Numbered from the stretch's first letter, positions 16,462-25,870 are shown. The stretch: 60,483 nt of DNA from Elusimicrobiota bacterium (GCA_027451985.1 DAIDHS010000015.1:1-60483); one strand, 5' to 3'. The notes: generated from the letters alone by a model not told the origin. Program-made: numbers and translations.

Positions 16462-17269
16462 GGACAAGCCCGACGCCGAGGTGGTCATGAGGCGAGTCCG
16501 GGCCGCCCTGCGGCGATCGGGAATCGCGACGGCGGTGAGCCGCCATGACAAGTTTCCATCGGCCGCGCGCGGAGCCCAGATTGCCGTGGCCGTGGGCGGG
16601 GATGGGACCATGCTCCGCGCCGCGCGCGCGCTGGCGCGGCGTCCGCTGCCGCTTTTGGGCGTCAACGCGGGCGATTTGGGCTTTCTGACGGCTTTGGACG
16701 CCGCGGAGCTTTCCCGCCGCCGCGGCGAGCTTGCGCGCGGGCGCTTCGCCTCCGAGCCCCGCATGGCCCTGGAAGTCGAGTGCTTCCGGAGCGGCCGGCG
16801 GATTTTTGGCCCGGCGCCCGCCTTTAATGACGCGGTCGTGCGCTGTGGCGACCAGGCGCGCGCGGTCACCCTGCGCCTGTCCTCGGGAAGGAAAACTCTC
16901 GCGGATTATTTCGGAGACGGGCTCATCGTTGCGACGCCCGGCGGCTCGACGGCCTACGCGCTGGCGGCCTCGGGGCCCATCGTGGAGCCGTCCCTGGAGG
17001 TCCTGCTGGTCGCGCCCATCTGTCCGCACACGCTCACGCAAAGACCCCTGGTCCTGCCTCAGGCGAGCGAGCTGCGCCTGAAAGTTCTGGCGCGCGGCCA
17101 TGAGCCGGCGCGCACGATTTTGTCCTTGGACGGTCAGACCGGCTGCCGGGTGCGGCCAGGCGATGAGATCGCCATCCGGCGTGGGGAAAATCCGCTCGTC
17201 CTTCTGGTGCCGCCCGGGCGCTCCTTTTACGACGTCCTGCGGCGCAAGCTCAAGTGGGGGGAGCGCTAG
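16373..17269 (+). CDS. nadK: NAD kinase
   Basis: A 298-residue NAD kinase that makes NADP. The signature G-G-D-G-T (residues 75-79) is followed by G-V-N-A-G-D-L-G-F-L-T and the T-P-G-G-S-T-A-Y-A-L-A-A-S-G-P-I-V block. The C-terminal S-L-D-G-Q strand is also typical. Two starts are possible: TTG at 16373 with AAGGG upstream, or ATG at 16388 without one; I use the former. Both lie inside the 3' end of comEC, an unusually long overlap. Downstream recN starts one base after the stop, a frequent nadK-recN neighbourhood. Confidence 0.92.
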   Translation: MKSKFMGKPSVTRTLPGSQRISSAVLFYNEDKPDAEVVMRRVRAALRRSGIATAVSRHDKFPSAARGAQIAVAVGGDGTMLRAARALARRPLPLLGVNAGDLGFLTALDAAELSRRRGELARGRFASEPRMALEVECFRSGRRIFGPAPAFNDAVVRCGDQARAVTLRLSSGRKTLADYFGDGLIVATPGGSTAYALAASGPIVEPSLEVLLVAPICPHTLTQRPLVLPQASELRLKVLARGHEPARTILSLDGQTGCRVRPGDEIAIRRGENPLVLLVPPGRSFYDVLRRKLKWGER

Positions 17270-17270
17270 G

Positions 17271-18929
17271 ATGCTGCGTTCCCTGCGCATCAAGAATTTC
17301 GCCGTGGTCGAGGACGTCCTTTTCGAACCGGAGTCCGGCCTCAACGTCCTGACCGGCGAGACCGGAGCCGGCAAATCCATCCTCATCGAAGCCTTGGGTT
17401 TCGCATTAGGGGCGCGGGGTAGCTCGCTATGGCTGCGCTCCGGGGAAAGCCGCCTGCAGGTCGAGGCCGCTTTCGACGCGGCGGATTTTTCGCCGGAAGC
17501 GCGCACTCGCTTTGGCATCTTGGGCGAACGCGCCCTCATCCGGCGCGAGATGGACGATTCGGGGAAGAGCCGCTCGTTCTTGAACGGCCACGCGGTGTCG
17601 GCCGCGATTTTGAGCGACGTCGGCGCCGACTTAGTCGACTTCCACGGCCAGCACGAGCAGCAGAGCTTGGCGCGGGAGTCCCGCCATCTGGAAATCCTCG
17701 ACCGCTTCGGCGGCTTGGAAGCCGAGCGCGCCGCCGTCGCGGAAGCCTTCGAGCGCTGGTCCGCGCTCAACGCCGAGATGGCCTCCTCGCGGCTTTCCGA
17801 GGAGGAGCGCGCCAAGCGCATCGACCTTTTGCGCTACCAAGTCCACGAAATCGAGAGCGCCCGGCTTTCCCCCGGCGAGGACGAGGAGCTTGAGGCCGCG
17901 CTGCCGCGCCTTAAGAACGGAGAGCGCCTGAAGAGCCTGGCGACGGCCGCGCACGAGGTGCTCTACGATCAGGAGGGCTCGGCCGCGGCTGGACTCTTGA
18001 AGGCGGAACGGACCGTTTCGGAGCTGGCCCGCCTCGACGAATCCCTGCGGGTCTTGAGCGAGAGTCTGGCTTCCGCGCGCGCCGCGGTGGAGGAGGCCGC
18101 GCGCGACTTGAGCGATTACCGATCCCGCCTGGAATTTGAGCCGGGAAAGCTCGATGAGATTTTGAGCCGCATGGAGAAAATTTCCGTCTTGAAGAAGAAG
18201 TACGGCCCGGCGCTGGCTGACGTTCTGGAGTCGCATAAGCGCCTTTCGGAGGAGCTCTCCCGCCTGGAACACTCCGGCGAGCGGGCCGAGGTTTTGGAGG
18301 AAGAGCTCGCTCGCGCGGCCGGCGTCCTGGATGAGGTCTGCTTGAAAATCCACCAAGCGCGGCTTAAAAACGCCAAAAAGCTCGAAGGCGCGCTGGCCAA
18401 GGAAATCGCCGGCCTGGGATTCGCCCGCGCGCGTTTTTCCGTCGCGGTCGAAATGGAGGAGGGTTCCTACCGCCGGACCGGCGCCGATGCGGTCGAGTTC
18501 ATGTTTTGCGCCAACGAGGGCGAGGCCCTGCGCCCGATGAAGGACGTGGCCTCGGGCGGCGAACTCTCTCGCCTGATGCTGGGCTTGAAGACCGTTCTGG
18601 CCAAGGCCGACCGAGTGCCTGTTCTCGTCTTCGACGAGGCGGACGCGGGCGTAGGCGCAGCCACCGCGCGCGCCGTGGGGCAGAAGCTGGCCGGCCTGGG
18701 ACGCTTCAGGCAGGTTCTTTGCGTCACGCACCTGCCGCAGGTGGCCTGCTGGGCCAGGACCCAATATCTCGTCAAAAAGGCTGCGGCACATGGCCGGACC
18801 GTGGTTGCCCTCGAGCGGATCGAGGGAGACAAGCGCTTGGACGCCTTGGCGCTCATGCTGGGCGGGCGTTCGGCCACGGCCGCGAGCCGCAAGCACGCCC
18901 AAGAACTCTTGGAGAACTCCGTCCTATGA
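17271..18929 (+). CDS. recN: DNA repair ATPase RecN
   Basis: A 552-residue SMC-like protein of the usual RecN length. Walker A is G29-E-T-G-A-G-K-S; a central antiparallel coiled coil spans roughly residues 150-370; the ABC signature G-G-E-L-S-R-L-M-L and Walker B V-L-V-F-D-E-A-D-A-G-V-G lie near the C terminus. RecN organises double-strand breaks for RecA repair. The ATG at 17271 follows the nadK stop by one base. The stop overlaps gltX at ATGA, so nadK-recN-gltX form one transcription unit. Confidence 0.95.
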   Translation: MLRSLRIKNFAVVEDVLFEPESGLNVLTGETGAGKSILIEALGFALGARGSSLWLRSGESRLQVEAAFDAADFSPEARTRFGILGERALIRREMDDSGKSRSFLNGHAVSAAILSDVGADLVDFHGQHEQQSLARESRHLEILDRFGGLEAERAAVAEAFERWSALNAEMASSRLSEEERAKRIDLLRYQVHEIESARLSPGEDEELEAALPRLKNGERLKSLATAAHEVLYDQEGSAAAGLLKAERTVSELARLDESLRVLSESLASARAAVEEAARDLSDYRSRLEFEPGKLDEILSRMEKISVLKKKYGPALADVLESHKRLSEELSRLEHSGERAEVLEEELARAAGVLDEVCLKIHQARLKNAKKLEGALAKEIAGLGFARARFSVAVEMEEGSYRRTGADAVEFMFCANEGEALRPMKDVASGGELSRLMLGLKTVLAKADRVPVLVFDEADAGVGAATARAVGQKLAGLGRFRQVLCVTHLPQVACWARTQYLVKKAAAHGRTVVALERIEGDKRLDALALMLGGRSATAASRKHAQELLENSVL

Positions 18930-20404
18930 CCGACAACAGCCCCACCCCGAAAGTCCGCACCCGCTTCGCGCCGTCGCCGACGGGCTTTTTGCACATCGGC
19001 GGCGCCCGCACGACGCTCTTCAACTGGCTCTTCGCCCGCCACCACAAGGGCGACTTCGTCCTGCGCATCGAGGACACCGACGAGGTTCGCTCGACCGAGG
19101 ACTCGGTGACCGCTATCCTGGATTCCATCCGCTGGATGGGCATGGACTGGGACGAGGGGCCGTCGGATTTGACCCAAAGCCGCGGTCCCTACGGCCCGTA
19201 TTTCCAGATGCAGCGCCTGGAGATTTACCGCAAGTACTTGGACCAGCTCCTCAAGGAAGGCAAAGCTTATCGCTGCTACTGCTCCAAGGAAGAACTCGAC
19301 GCGATGCGCCGGCTGGCGCAGCTGGAGAAGCGGCCGCCGCGCTACGACGGGCGCTGCCGCAGGCTGACGGACAAACAGCGCGGCGAGCTCGAGACCGCCG
19401 GAAAAAAATTCTCGGTGCGCTTCAAGATGCCCGCGGACGGCGCCACGATGGTGCCGGATCTCATCCGCGGCGCGGTTTCTTTCGAGAATAAGCTCCAGCA
19501 GGACCTAGTCATTTGGAAGACTTCGGACGGGCCGACCTACAACTTCGCCTGCGTCGTGGACGATCACCTCATGGAAATCAGCCACGTCATCCGCGGCGAC
19601 GAGCACCTCTCCAACACGCCGTCCCAAATCCAGATCTACGAGGCCCTGGGCTGGTCCCTGCCGCGCTTCGCGCATCTCTCCATGATCATGGGTCCGGACG
19701 GGACCAAGCTCTCCAAGCGCCACGGCGCGACCTCGGTGCTGGAATACCGGGATCAGGGCTTCTTGCCCGCCGCGCTGCGCAACTACCTGGCGCTCTTGGG
19801 CTGGTCTACGTCCGATTCACAGCAGATTTTTGAAGAGGACGAGCTCATTTCGAAGTTTGATCTGGCGGGTTGCCAGAAGAATCCCGCGACCTTCGACCCG
19901 GTGAAGCTCACCTGGATGAATTCTGAGTACATCCGCAAGACGCCGGTGCCGGAACTTTTGGAGATGGCCAAACCCTTCTTCGCGGCCGCCAAGGTGGACA
20001 CTGCCAAGGGGCCGGCACTCGAAAAGGCCACGGCCCTGGAGCGGGAGAAGTATAAGCTCCTGAGCGAAATCCCGGGGCTGGTGAGCTTCTTCTACCAAGA
20101 TAAGGTGGAGTTTTCCCAGAAGGCTATGGATAAGGTGTTGCGGCAGCCGGGGGTCAAGGATGTCTTGAATGGTTTGAGAGACGATCTGCGAGGCTTCGAG
20201 CCTTTTACCGAGAAGCCTCTTGAGGATCGCATCCGCAAGTTCTGCGCGGACAAGGGTCTCAAAACCGGTCAGGTCTTCCACCCGCTGCGCGCGGCGGTCA
20301 GCGGCCGCACGGACGGGCCCAGCCTCTTCGCGATGCTCGAGATCATGGGTCGCGAGAAGGTCGTTTCCCGCATCGAATCGGCCGCGGCGCTTTTGAGCGC
20401 ATAA
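18926..20404 (+). CDS. gltX: Glutamyl-tRNA synthetase
   Basis: A 492-residue class I synthetase. The HIGH-type motif appears as P-S-P-T-G-F-L-H-I-G-G-A-R (residues 16-28) and the KMSKS-type motif as G-T-K-L-S-K-R-H-G near residue 261. The C-terminal anticodon-binding helical domain ends with the bacterial pattern H-P-L-R-A-A-V-S-G-R-T-D-G-P. Length and layout fit the bacterial enzyme charging tRNA-Glu. Whether it also charges tRNA-Gln cannot be told here. Start overlaps the recN stop by four bases. Confidence 0.96.
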   Translation: MTDNSPTPKVRTRFAPSPTGFLHIGGARTTLFNWLFARHHKGDFVLRIEDTDEVRSTEDSVTAILDSIRWMGMDWDEGPSDLTQSRGPYGPYFQMQRLEIYRKYLDQLLKEGKAYRCYCSKEELDAMRRLAQLEKRPPRYDGRCRRLTDKQRGELETAGKKFSVRFKMPADGATMVPDLIRGAVSFENKLQQDLVIWKTSDGPTYNFACVVDDHLMEISHVIRGDEHLSNTPSQIQIYEALGWSLPRFAHLSMIMGPDGTKLSKRHGATSVLEYRDQGFLPAALRNYLALLGWSTSDSQQIFEEDELISKFDLAGCQKNPATFDPVKLTWMNSEYIRKTPVPELLEMAKPFFAAAKVDTAKGPALEKATALEREKYKLLSEIPGLVSFFYQDKVEFSQKAMDKVLRQPGVKDVLNGLRDDLRGFEPFTEKPLEDRIRKFCADKGLKTGQVFHPLRAAVSGRTDGPSLFAMLEIMGREKVVSRIESAAALLSA

Positions 20405-20449
20405 GACTCACTTTAGGGATTGGATAAAAAAGGAGAAGTTTTATAGAGT

Positions 20450-20944
20450 ATGCCCATGAAAAAGATCGCGAAGAAGCCAGCCAAGAAAACGACGAAATCG
20501 GCCAAAGACAAAGCGTCGGCCGCGCCCAAGGGCGTCAAATCCGGGCTGCAGTCCATCCGGAAGCAGCTTTTAGCCATGCGCGACGAAATGACGAAGGCCT
20601 CGGAGCGCCAGCAGATTACCGCCGACGTCGGCAGTTCGACCGGAGATTCAGTGGACGAAGCCAGCCAGTCCATCGAGCGCGAGCTCTTGTTCGAGCTCTC
20701 GGATAGCGGACGCACGACCTTGGATCAAATTGAGGCCGCGCTGCGCAAAATCGACCGGGGCGTTTACGGCGTCTGTGAATCCTGCCGCAAGCCCATCGCC
20801 AAGCTGCGGCTCAAGACCCTGCCCTTCGCCCGTTACTGCATCAACTGCCAGAGCGGCGCGGAGAGGCGGCCCGATTCGGGCTTGGAGCCGGTTGGGGAGC
20901 TTTCCGGGACGGGCGAAGAGTCTCCGGTTTCTTCGGAATCCTAG
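20450..20944 (+). CDS. DksA/TraR-family zinc-finger protein
   Basis: A 164-residue protein with a Lys/Ala-rich N-terminal tail (residues 1-30), a coiled-coil segment, and a C4 zinc finger (C-E-S-C at about 108 and C-I-N-C at about 129) in the context G-V-Y-G-V-C-E-S-C-R-K-P-I, as in DksA/YocK-type regulators that act in the RNA-polymerase secondary channel. The basic N-terminal tail is not part of classical DksA. The acidic residues at the coiled-coil tip are not obvious, so RNA-polymerase action is family inference. AGGAG lies 14 bases before the ATG. Adjacent to gltX, similar to the dksA-gluQ/gltX neighbourhood in other bacteria. Confidence 0.8.
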   Translation: MPMKKIAKKPAKKTTKSAKDKASAAPKGVKSGLQSIRKQLLAMRDEMTKASERQQITADVGSSTGDSVDEASQSIERELLFELSDSGRTTLDQIEAALRKIDRGVYGVCESCRKPIAKLRLKTLPFARYCINCQSGAERRPDSGLEPVGELSGTGEESPVSSES

Positions 20945-20949
20945 GCTGT

Positions 20950-20965
20950 CGGCGGCGTCCCGCCG
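20950..20965 (+). terminator. GC-rich hairpin after the dksA-like gene
   Basis: CGGCGG and CCGCCG form a perfect six-base-pair stem with a CGTC loop, five bases before a new promoter at 20970. No U-tract follows, so intrinsic termination is uncertain. Confidence 0.35.
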
Positions 20966-20969
20966 TGTC

Positions 20970-20998
20970 TTGAAAAGTTAACACGCCTGCGTTATCTT
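20970..20998 (+). promoter_or_regulatory. Sigma-70-type promoter of the GYF-domain gene
   Basis: TTGAAA, a 17-base spacer and TATCTT. The start codon lies 22 bases beyond the -10. The -10 hexamer is identical to that of the pilB promoter. Confidence 0.65.
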
Positions 20999-21020
20999 AT
21001 TGGGTGGTTCACTCGCGCCC

Positions 21021-22940
21021 ATGAGATATTTCGTCTACAAAGATTCCGACATCGCCGGCCCTTACGATGCCGAGGAACTCGCCCGCCTGGGCGCGGATCC
21101 CGACACTTTGGTCTACGCGGAGTCCGTCGGAGGGGGCAAGGCCTGGCGGCCGCTTTCCGAAATTCTGGGCCTTCCCGCGGACGCGGAGGGCCCGGCGGCC
21201 CTGCCTCCAATCCCGGAGAAAAATCTCGATGAGATGATCGCGGACTTTGATTTGGACGCGGAGCTTTGGCCCGGAGCCGGGGGTGAGGCGGACGCCGCGC
21301 CGCCTCTGGATGTTTTCCTCGATCTCATCGAAATTTCGCCCGAGTTGGGACTGCCGAAAACGGACGCGGCGGAGCCTCGCCGGCCCGAGGCGCCCGTGGC
21401 GCCGGAACCCGAGACGGCGGGAGAAACCGCCCTTTTGGCCGAGATTGCGCGGCTGCGCGAGCGCTTGGCCGCGCTGGAAAAAGCCGAGTCGGATAAAGCG
21501 ACACCAGAGAAGGGCGTTTCTCCGTCGAATCCGGCAGCGTCGGAGGAGGTTCCCACGCGGTACGAAACTCCGGCTGCCGGTTCTCTCGATCCCGTCGTTC
21601 CCGAGCCGCCAGCGGCAGCATCCCAAGCGGAGCCCTCTTTTGAAGCGGAGACGGAAATCGTCTTCGAGGCGCCAAAGACCTTCCCCGTTCTTGATCCGGA
21701 TCCGGCGGCCGAGATAGTTCCAGCCGAGCTTGAGTCCTCGGCGGCGGCCATCGAACCCATTGCCGCACCGGAGCCCGCGGAGGCGTCGTCGGGGCTTCAG
21801 GCCGCCGAGGAAACCTCCGGCTTAAATCCCGCCGAGCCCGAAACCCGCAAGTCTGGAGCGTTCGAGGAGGAATTGCGGAAAGTTTTGGGTCCAGCCTCGG
21901 GAATTTCAGCTTTCACTTCGGCGCCGGCTGCGGGATCTAAAGCCGTGCCCGAGTCCCAACCCCCGAGCGCCGACCTCCAGGTTCCTGCCTCCGGACTTTT
22001 CGCCGCGACGCCCGGGGCGGGCCTCTCCGCCGTGCCCAGTGCCTCGGAGTTCACCACCGGGATTTTCGGGACGACGCCGTCGTTCCAGGCCCCCGCGCCG
22101 GAGCCTTTCGGCTCCGCGGCGGACTTGGCCCCCAAACCCTCCATGCCGAAGCTTGAGACCGCGCCGACGCAGCCATTCGCCGCGGTTGCGGCCGCTCCTG
22201 CCGCGGCCACCCAGGACTTGATTTCCGAATTGGCGCCGTCCGGACCCGCGGCGGCTCCCTCCGCCAAGGGCAAGAAGTCCGCGGCCAAGCCCAAGAAAAA
22301 AGGCGGCAAAGCGGCCTACTTCATCTTGGGAGGCCTCGTGCTCATCGCGGGCGGCGCCGGATATTTCCTTTTGAACGGCGGCCTTAGCCCCGCCAAGCCT
22401 GCGCCTGAGTCCGCTCCCGCCACGGGACTTGCCTCCGCGCCGCCCCCGGTGCTGGTGCAGCAGGCCGCGCAGCCTCAGCAGCAAGGGCAACCATTCCAGG
22501 CGGCCTCGTCCGGGCAGGGCGCGTCGGCCCAGGGGCAGGCGCAGGCTCCCGCGACGCCGCCGATTTCGCCTGAGGCCCAAGCAGCCATCGATTTGGTCAA
22601 GAACTATCCCTTGGACGGCAACCGCGGCACCGTGGCGCAGTGGCTGCAGTATTCCTTCACCGCCAATCCCGGGGACGATAATAGAGAGGAGTGGACGGCC
22701 GGGGCGTTAAGCGGCAGCAGCTACGAAGTCCAGTACCGCGTCGTTCCCGGGCCGCAAAGCTCCCTGCCCCAGTCCATTTCCTATCTTTTCGTGGCCGACG
22801 CCCAAAGCCAGACCGTCCAGGGCGCCAACGCCGCCGCCAAGCAGCTTTTGGCGGGTGGCCAGACGCCCTCCCCAGCCACTCCGGCGCAACAAGCCGCCCA
22901 GGTGACGCCGCAGCAGGCTCAACCCGCGCCTCAAAACTAA
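21021..22940 (+). CDS. GYF-domain, single-pass membrane protein
   Basis: A 639-residue protein. Residues 1-55 form a GYF_2-type domain (Y-F-V-Y-K-D, G-P-Y-D-A-E-E-L, W-R-P-L-S-E-I). A very long Ala/Pro/Glu-rich low-complexity linker follows (about 60-420), with a basic patch, then one transmembrane helix at about 431-453. A Pro/Gln-rich linker and a roughly 100-residue compact domain (around 520-610) end in another Gln/Ala/Pro tail. Topology is inferred as GYF in the cytoplasm and the C-terminal domain in the periplasm. It has its own promoter and is immediately followed by pilB with a separate promoter. A role with the pilus motor is context inference only. Confidence 0.7.
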   Translation: MRYFVYKDSDIAGPYDAEELARLGADPDTLVYAESVGGGKAWRPLSEILGLPADAEGPAALPPIPEKNLDEMIADFDLDAELWPGAGGEADAAPPLDVFLDLIEISPELGLPKTDAAEPRRPEAPVAPEPETAGETALLAEIARLRERLAALEKAESDKATPEKGVSPSNPAASEEVPTRYETPAAGSLDPVVPEPPAAASQAEPSFEAETEIVFEAPKTFPVLDPDPAAEIVPAELESSAAAIEPIAAPEPAEASSGLQAAEETSGLNPAEPETRKSGAFEEELRKVLGPASGISAFTSAPAAGSKAVPESQPPSADLQVPASGLFAATPGAGLSAVPSASEFTTGIFGTTPSFQAPAPEPFGSAADLAPKPSMPKLETAPTQPFAAVAAAPAAATQDLISELAPSGPAAAPSAKGKKSAAKPKKKGGKAAYFILGGLVLIAGGAGYFLLNGGLSPAKPAPESAPATGLASAPPPVLVQQAAQPQQQGQPFQAASSGQGASAQGQAQAPATPPISPEAQAAIDLVKNYPLDGNRGTVAQWLQYSFTANPGDDNREEWTAGALSGSSYEVQYRVVPGPQSSLPQSISYLFVADAQSQTVQGANAAAKQLLAGGQTPSPATPAQQAAQVTPQQAQPAPQN

Positions 22941-22943
22941 ACC

Positions 22944-22972
22944 TTGACAGAAAGGGATATGTCCGTTATCTT
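22944..22972 (+). promoter_or_regulatory. Strong sigma-70 promoter of pilB-pilT-pilC
   Basis: A perfect TTGACA, an optimal 17-base spacer and TATCTT lie just after the previous stop. The predicted transcription start (about 22979) leaves a 12-base leader holding a GAGG ribosome-binding site for pilB. Confidence 0.8.
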
Positions 22973-22990
22973 TAGTAAGAGGCGGACCTG

Positions 22991-24775
22991 ATGCCGGCCC
23001 TGAAAGAATCCACGAATCCCATAGCCATCTCCGCACGCCTGGGGGAGCTTCTTGTCTCCGAGGGGCACCTGACCTATGAGCAGCTCCACGAGTGCATGGA
23101 CGAGCACAAGAAGTCCGCGCGCGCGCTGAGCACCGTCATCATCGATAAAGGCTACCTCTCCTCTGAAAAAATCGTCGAGTTCGTCAGCCAGAAATGCGGA
23201 TTCAAGTTCGTGCGCCTGGCCGATCGCGGCGCCATCAAGAAGGACGTTCTCAAGATGGTGCCCGAGAAGATGGTCCGCCAAAAGTTTATCCTGCCCATCC
23301 AATTCGCGGACGATCAGCTGACCGTCGCCATGTGCGACCCCTTGAATGTCATGGCCGTGGACGAAATCCGCATCACCACGGGCCTCAAAGTGAATGTGGT
23401 CATCACTCCGGAAGGAGACTTGGCCGACGCCATCGAGCGCGCGTACGGAGGCCGCGAGCCTTCCTCCAAGGGCGCGGCCGAGGAGGCTAAGAAACTCGGG
23501 GCGGGCGAGGACGGCGGTTTGGTCGTGCAGAAGTCGGCGGAGAAATCGGCGGATGAGGACGAGGACGATTCGGCCACGCAAATCAGCCAGGAAGAGCAGG
23601 GCGGCATCATCCAGATCGTCAACTTGCTTCTGGTGCGCGCGGTCAAATGTAAGGCGTCGGATATCCACATCGAGCCCTATCAGAAGACCCTGCGGGTGCG
23701 CTACCGCATGGACGGCGTGCTCTACGAGCAGCCCTCGCCGCCCAAGAAGTTCTTGAACGCCATCGTCTCGCGACTCAAAATTATGGCCAGTCTCGATATC
23801 GCCGAGCGCCGTCGGCCGCAGGACGGCCGCATCAAGGTCAAGATCGGCGAGAAGGAAGTCGACCTGCGCATCTCGATTTGCCCTTGCACCTCGGGCGAGA
23901 AGGTCGTCATCCGCATCATGGATTCGGCCGCGACGCGCCTGGACATCAGCCAGCTGGGCATGGACCCGGAGAACCTCTCCATCTTCAATAAGCACATCAA
24001 AGACCCTCACGGCATCATCCTGGTGACCGGACCCACGGGCTCGGGAAAATCCACCACCCTTTACTCCACGCTCCATACGCTCAACTCGCCCGACGTCAAC
24101 ATCATGACCGCCGAGGACCCCGTCGAGCTGGTGCTCCAGGGCATCAATCAAGTCCACTGCAACGCGGAAATCGGGCTTACCTTCGCCTCCGCACTGCGTT
24201 CCTTCCTACGCCAAGACCCGGACATCATCATGGTGGGCGAAATCCGCGATCAGGAGACCATGACCATCGCCATCAATGCGGCGCTGACCGGCCACTTAGT
24301 TTTCTCCACGTTGCACACCAACGACGCGCCTGGGGCCGTGACCCGCATCGTGATGATGGATATCGATCCGGTGCTCATTTCCTCGGCGCTCACCATGGTG
24401 GTGGCGCAGCGGCTGGTGCGCACTATTTGCAAGGACTGCAAGGAATCCTATGAAGTCGAGACCCAATGGCTCGCCAATCTGGGCGTGCCGGCCAAGCAGC
24501 GTCCCGAGACGCCCAAGGTCACCCTTTATAAAGGAAAGGGTTGCGAGAACTGCGCCGGCACGGGCTATCGCGGCCGGGTCGGCATCCACGAGGTCCTGGA
24601 GATCAACGACAACATCCGCGAACTCATCAGCCAGAAGGCCACAGCCATGGCCATCAAGGATGCGGCGCTTAAAAACGGCATGATTACCTTGGAGCAGTCG
24701 GCAGTGCGCAAGCTTTTGTCGGGGCTGACAACAGCCGAAGAGGTTATCCGCGTCACCGGCAGCCATACCTCATGA
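22991..24775 (+). CDS. pilB: Type IV pilus extension ATPase
   Basis: A 594-residue secretion ATPase of the GspE/PilB family. The N-terminal MshEN-type region (about 15-165) may bind c-di-GMP; a GGDEF cyclase is encoded at 53.8 kb. The core has Walker A G-P-T-G-S-G-K-S-T-T (about 346-355), the aspartate box, Walker B I-I-M-V-G-E-I-R-D and a histidine box. A tetracysteine zinc site (C-K-D-C about 480, C-E-N-C about 517) is typical of PilB/GspE and absent from PilT. It powers pilin assembly at the inner membrane. First gene of pilB-pilT-pilC. Confidence 0.93.
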   Translation: MPALKESTNPIAISARLGELLVSEGHLTYEQLHECMDEHKKSARALSTVIIDKGYLSSEKIVEFVSQKCGFKFVRLADRGAIKKDVLKMVPEKMVRQKFILPIQFADDQLTVAMCDPLNVMAVDEIRITTGLKVNVVITPEGDLADAIERAYGGREPSSKGAAEEAKKLGAGEDGGLVVQKSAEKSADEDEDDSATQISQEEQGGIIQIVNLLLVRAVKCKASDIHIEPYQKTLRVRYRMDGVLYEQPSPPKKFLNAIVSRLKIMASLDIAERRRPQDGRIKVKIGEKEVDLRISICPCTSGEKVVIRIMDSAATRLDISQLGMDPENLSIFNKHIKDPHGIILVTGPTGSGKSTTLYSTLHTLNSPDVNIMTAEDPVELVLQGINQVHCNAEIGLTFASALRSFLRQDPDIIMVGEIRDQETMTIAINAALTGHLVFSTLHTNDAPGAVTRIVMMDIDPVLISSALTMVVAQRLVRTICKDCKESYEVETQWLANLGVPAKQRPETPKVTLYKGKGCENCAGTGYRGRVGIHEVLEINDNIRELISQKATAMAIKDAALKNGMITLEQSAVRKLLSGLTTAEEVIRVTGSHTS

Positions 24776-24788
24776 AGGAGTCCCGCTG

Positions 24789-25865
24789 ATGGTCTCGATG
24801 AGCGACTTGCTCATCCTCATGCACGAGAAGGGTGCCTCCGACTTGCATCTTTCGGTGGGGTCTCCGCCTATGTTGCGCGTGGATGGGGATCTGGCCCCCA
24901 CATCCTATGAGAAGCTCACGGCAGAATCCTGCCAAGTCCTGGTCTTCTCGCTTTTGACCGAGGCCCAGCGGCAGAAATACGAGGCCACCAACGAGTTGGA
25001 CTTGGCCTTCGGCTTCAAGGGCCTGGGCCGCCTGCGCATGAACATTTACCGCCAACGCGGGGCCATCGGCGCGGCCATCCGCTCGATTCCCTCGAACTTC
25101 CGAAGCTTCGAGGAGCTGGGCATGCCGAGCGTGGTCCACGGCATCATGAAGATTCCCAAGGGGTTGGTGCTGGTGACCGGCCCCACGGGCTCGGGAAAGT
25201 CGACCACCTTGGCCAGCATGATTGACTACCTGAACGAGCACCGCCGCGCGCACATCGTGACCATCGAGGATCCCATTGAGTACGTGCACGCTCACAAGCA
25301 GGGCTTGGTCAACCAGCGCGAGGTGGGGCAGGACACGGAGAGCTTTCCCAAGGCCCTGAAGTATGTGCTCCGCCAGGATCCGGACATCATCCTGATCGGC
25401 GAGATGAGAGACCTTGACACCGTCTCCGCGGCCCTGACCATCGCCGAGACGGGACACCTGGTTTTCGCCACCTTGCACACCACGGACTGTGCGCAGAGCA
25501 TTAACCGCATCATCGATGTTTTTCCCCAGGAACAAATCGATCAGGTGCGCGTGCAGCTTTCCTTCGTCTTGCAGGCCGTCTTCGCCCAGCAACTTTTATC
25601 CCACGCCTCGGGCACCGGCCGCGTGCTGGCCTGCGAGGTTCTGGTGGTGACCTCCGCTATCCGCAACCTCATCCGCGAGCAGAAAGTGGAGCAAATCCAA
25701 CTGGCCATCCAGACAGGCGGCAAGTTCGGCATGCAGACCATGAATCAGTCGCTTTCCGAGCTTTATCGCAAAAAGCTCATCAGCTTCCAGGAGGCGATGG
25801 AGCACTCCTTGGATCCGGAGGACCTGCGCCGCCTGATGCAGAAGACCATGGCGCCGGTCAAATAA
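24789..25865 (+). CDS. pilT: Type IV pilus retraction ATPase
   Basis: A 358-residue PilT. Features are the N-terminal K-G-A-S-D-L-H-L-S motif, Walker A G-P-T-G-S-G-K-S-T-T (about 129-138), I-E-D-P-I-E-Y, Walker B I-I-L-I-G-E-M-R-D, and the PilT-specific A-I-R-N-L-I-R-E block near residue 290. There is no zinc site. It depolymerises pili, giving twitching and DNA uptake. AAGGAG precedes the ATG, 13 bases after the pilB stop. PilT versus PilU cannot be fully separated, but this is the only copy here. Confidence 0.94.
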   Translation: MVSMSDLLILMHEKGASDLHLSVGSPPMLRVDGDLAPTSYEKLTAESCQVLVFSLLTEAQRQKYEATNELDLAFGFKGLGRLRMNIYRQRGAIGAAIRSIPSNFRSFEELGMPSVVHGIMKIPKGLVLVTGPTGSGKSTTLASMIDYLNEHRRAHIVTIEDPIEYVHAHKQGLVNQREVGQDTESFPKALKYVLRQDPDIILIGEMRDLDTVSAALTIAETGHLVFATLHTTDCAQSINRIIDVFPQEQIDQVRVQLSFVLQAVFAQQLLSHASGTGRVLACEVLVVTSAIRNLIREQKVEQIQLAIQTGGKFGMQTMNQSLSELYRKKLISFQEAMEHSLDPEDLRRLMQKTMAPVK

Positions 25866-25870
25866 CCGAC

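Noticed and set aside
16358-17821. A 487-codon minus-strand open frame
   Set aside because: Antisense shadow of nadK and recN in GC-rich DNA; no motif or start signal.
17631-18902. A 423-codon minus-strand open frame
   Set aside because: Antisense of recN, whose Walker motifs and length are standard.
22937-24157. A 406-codon minus-strand open frame rich in D, H, V and L
   Set aside because: Antisense of pilB; its composition is typical of reverse reading of GC-rich genes.
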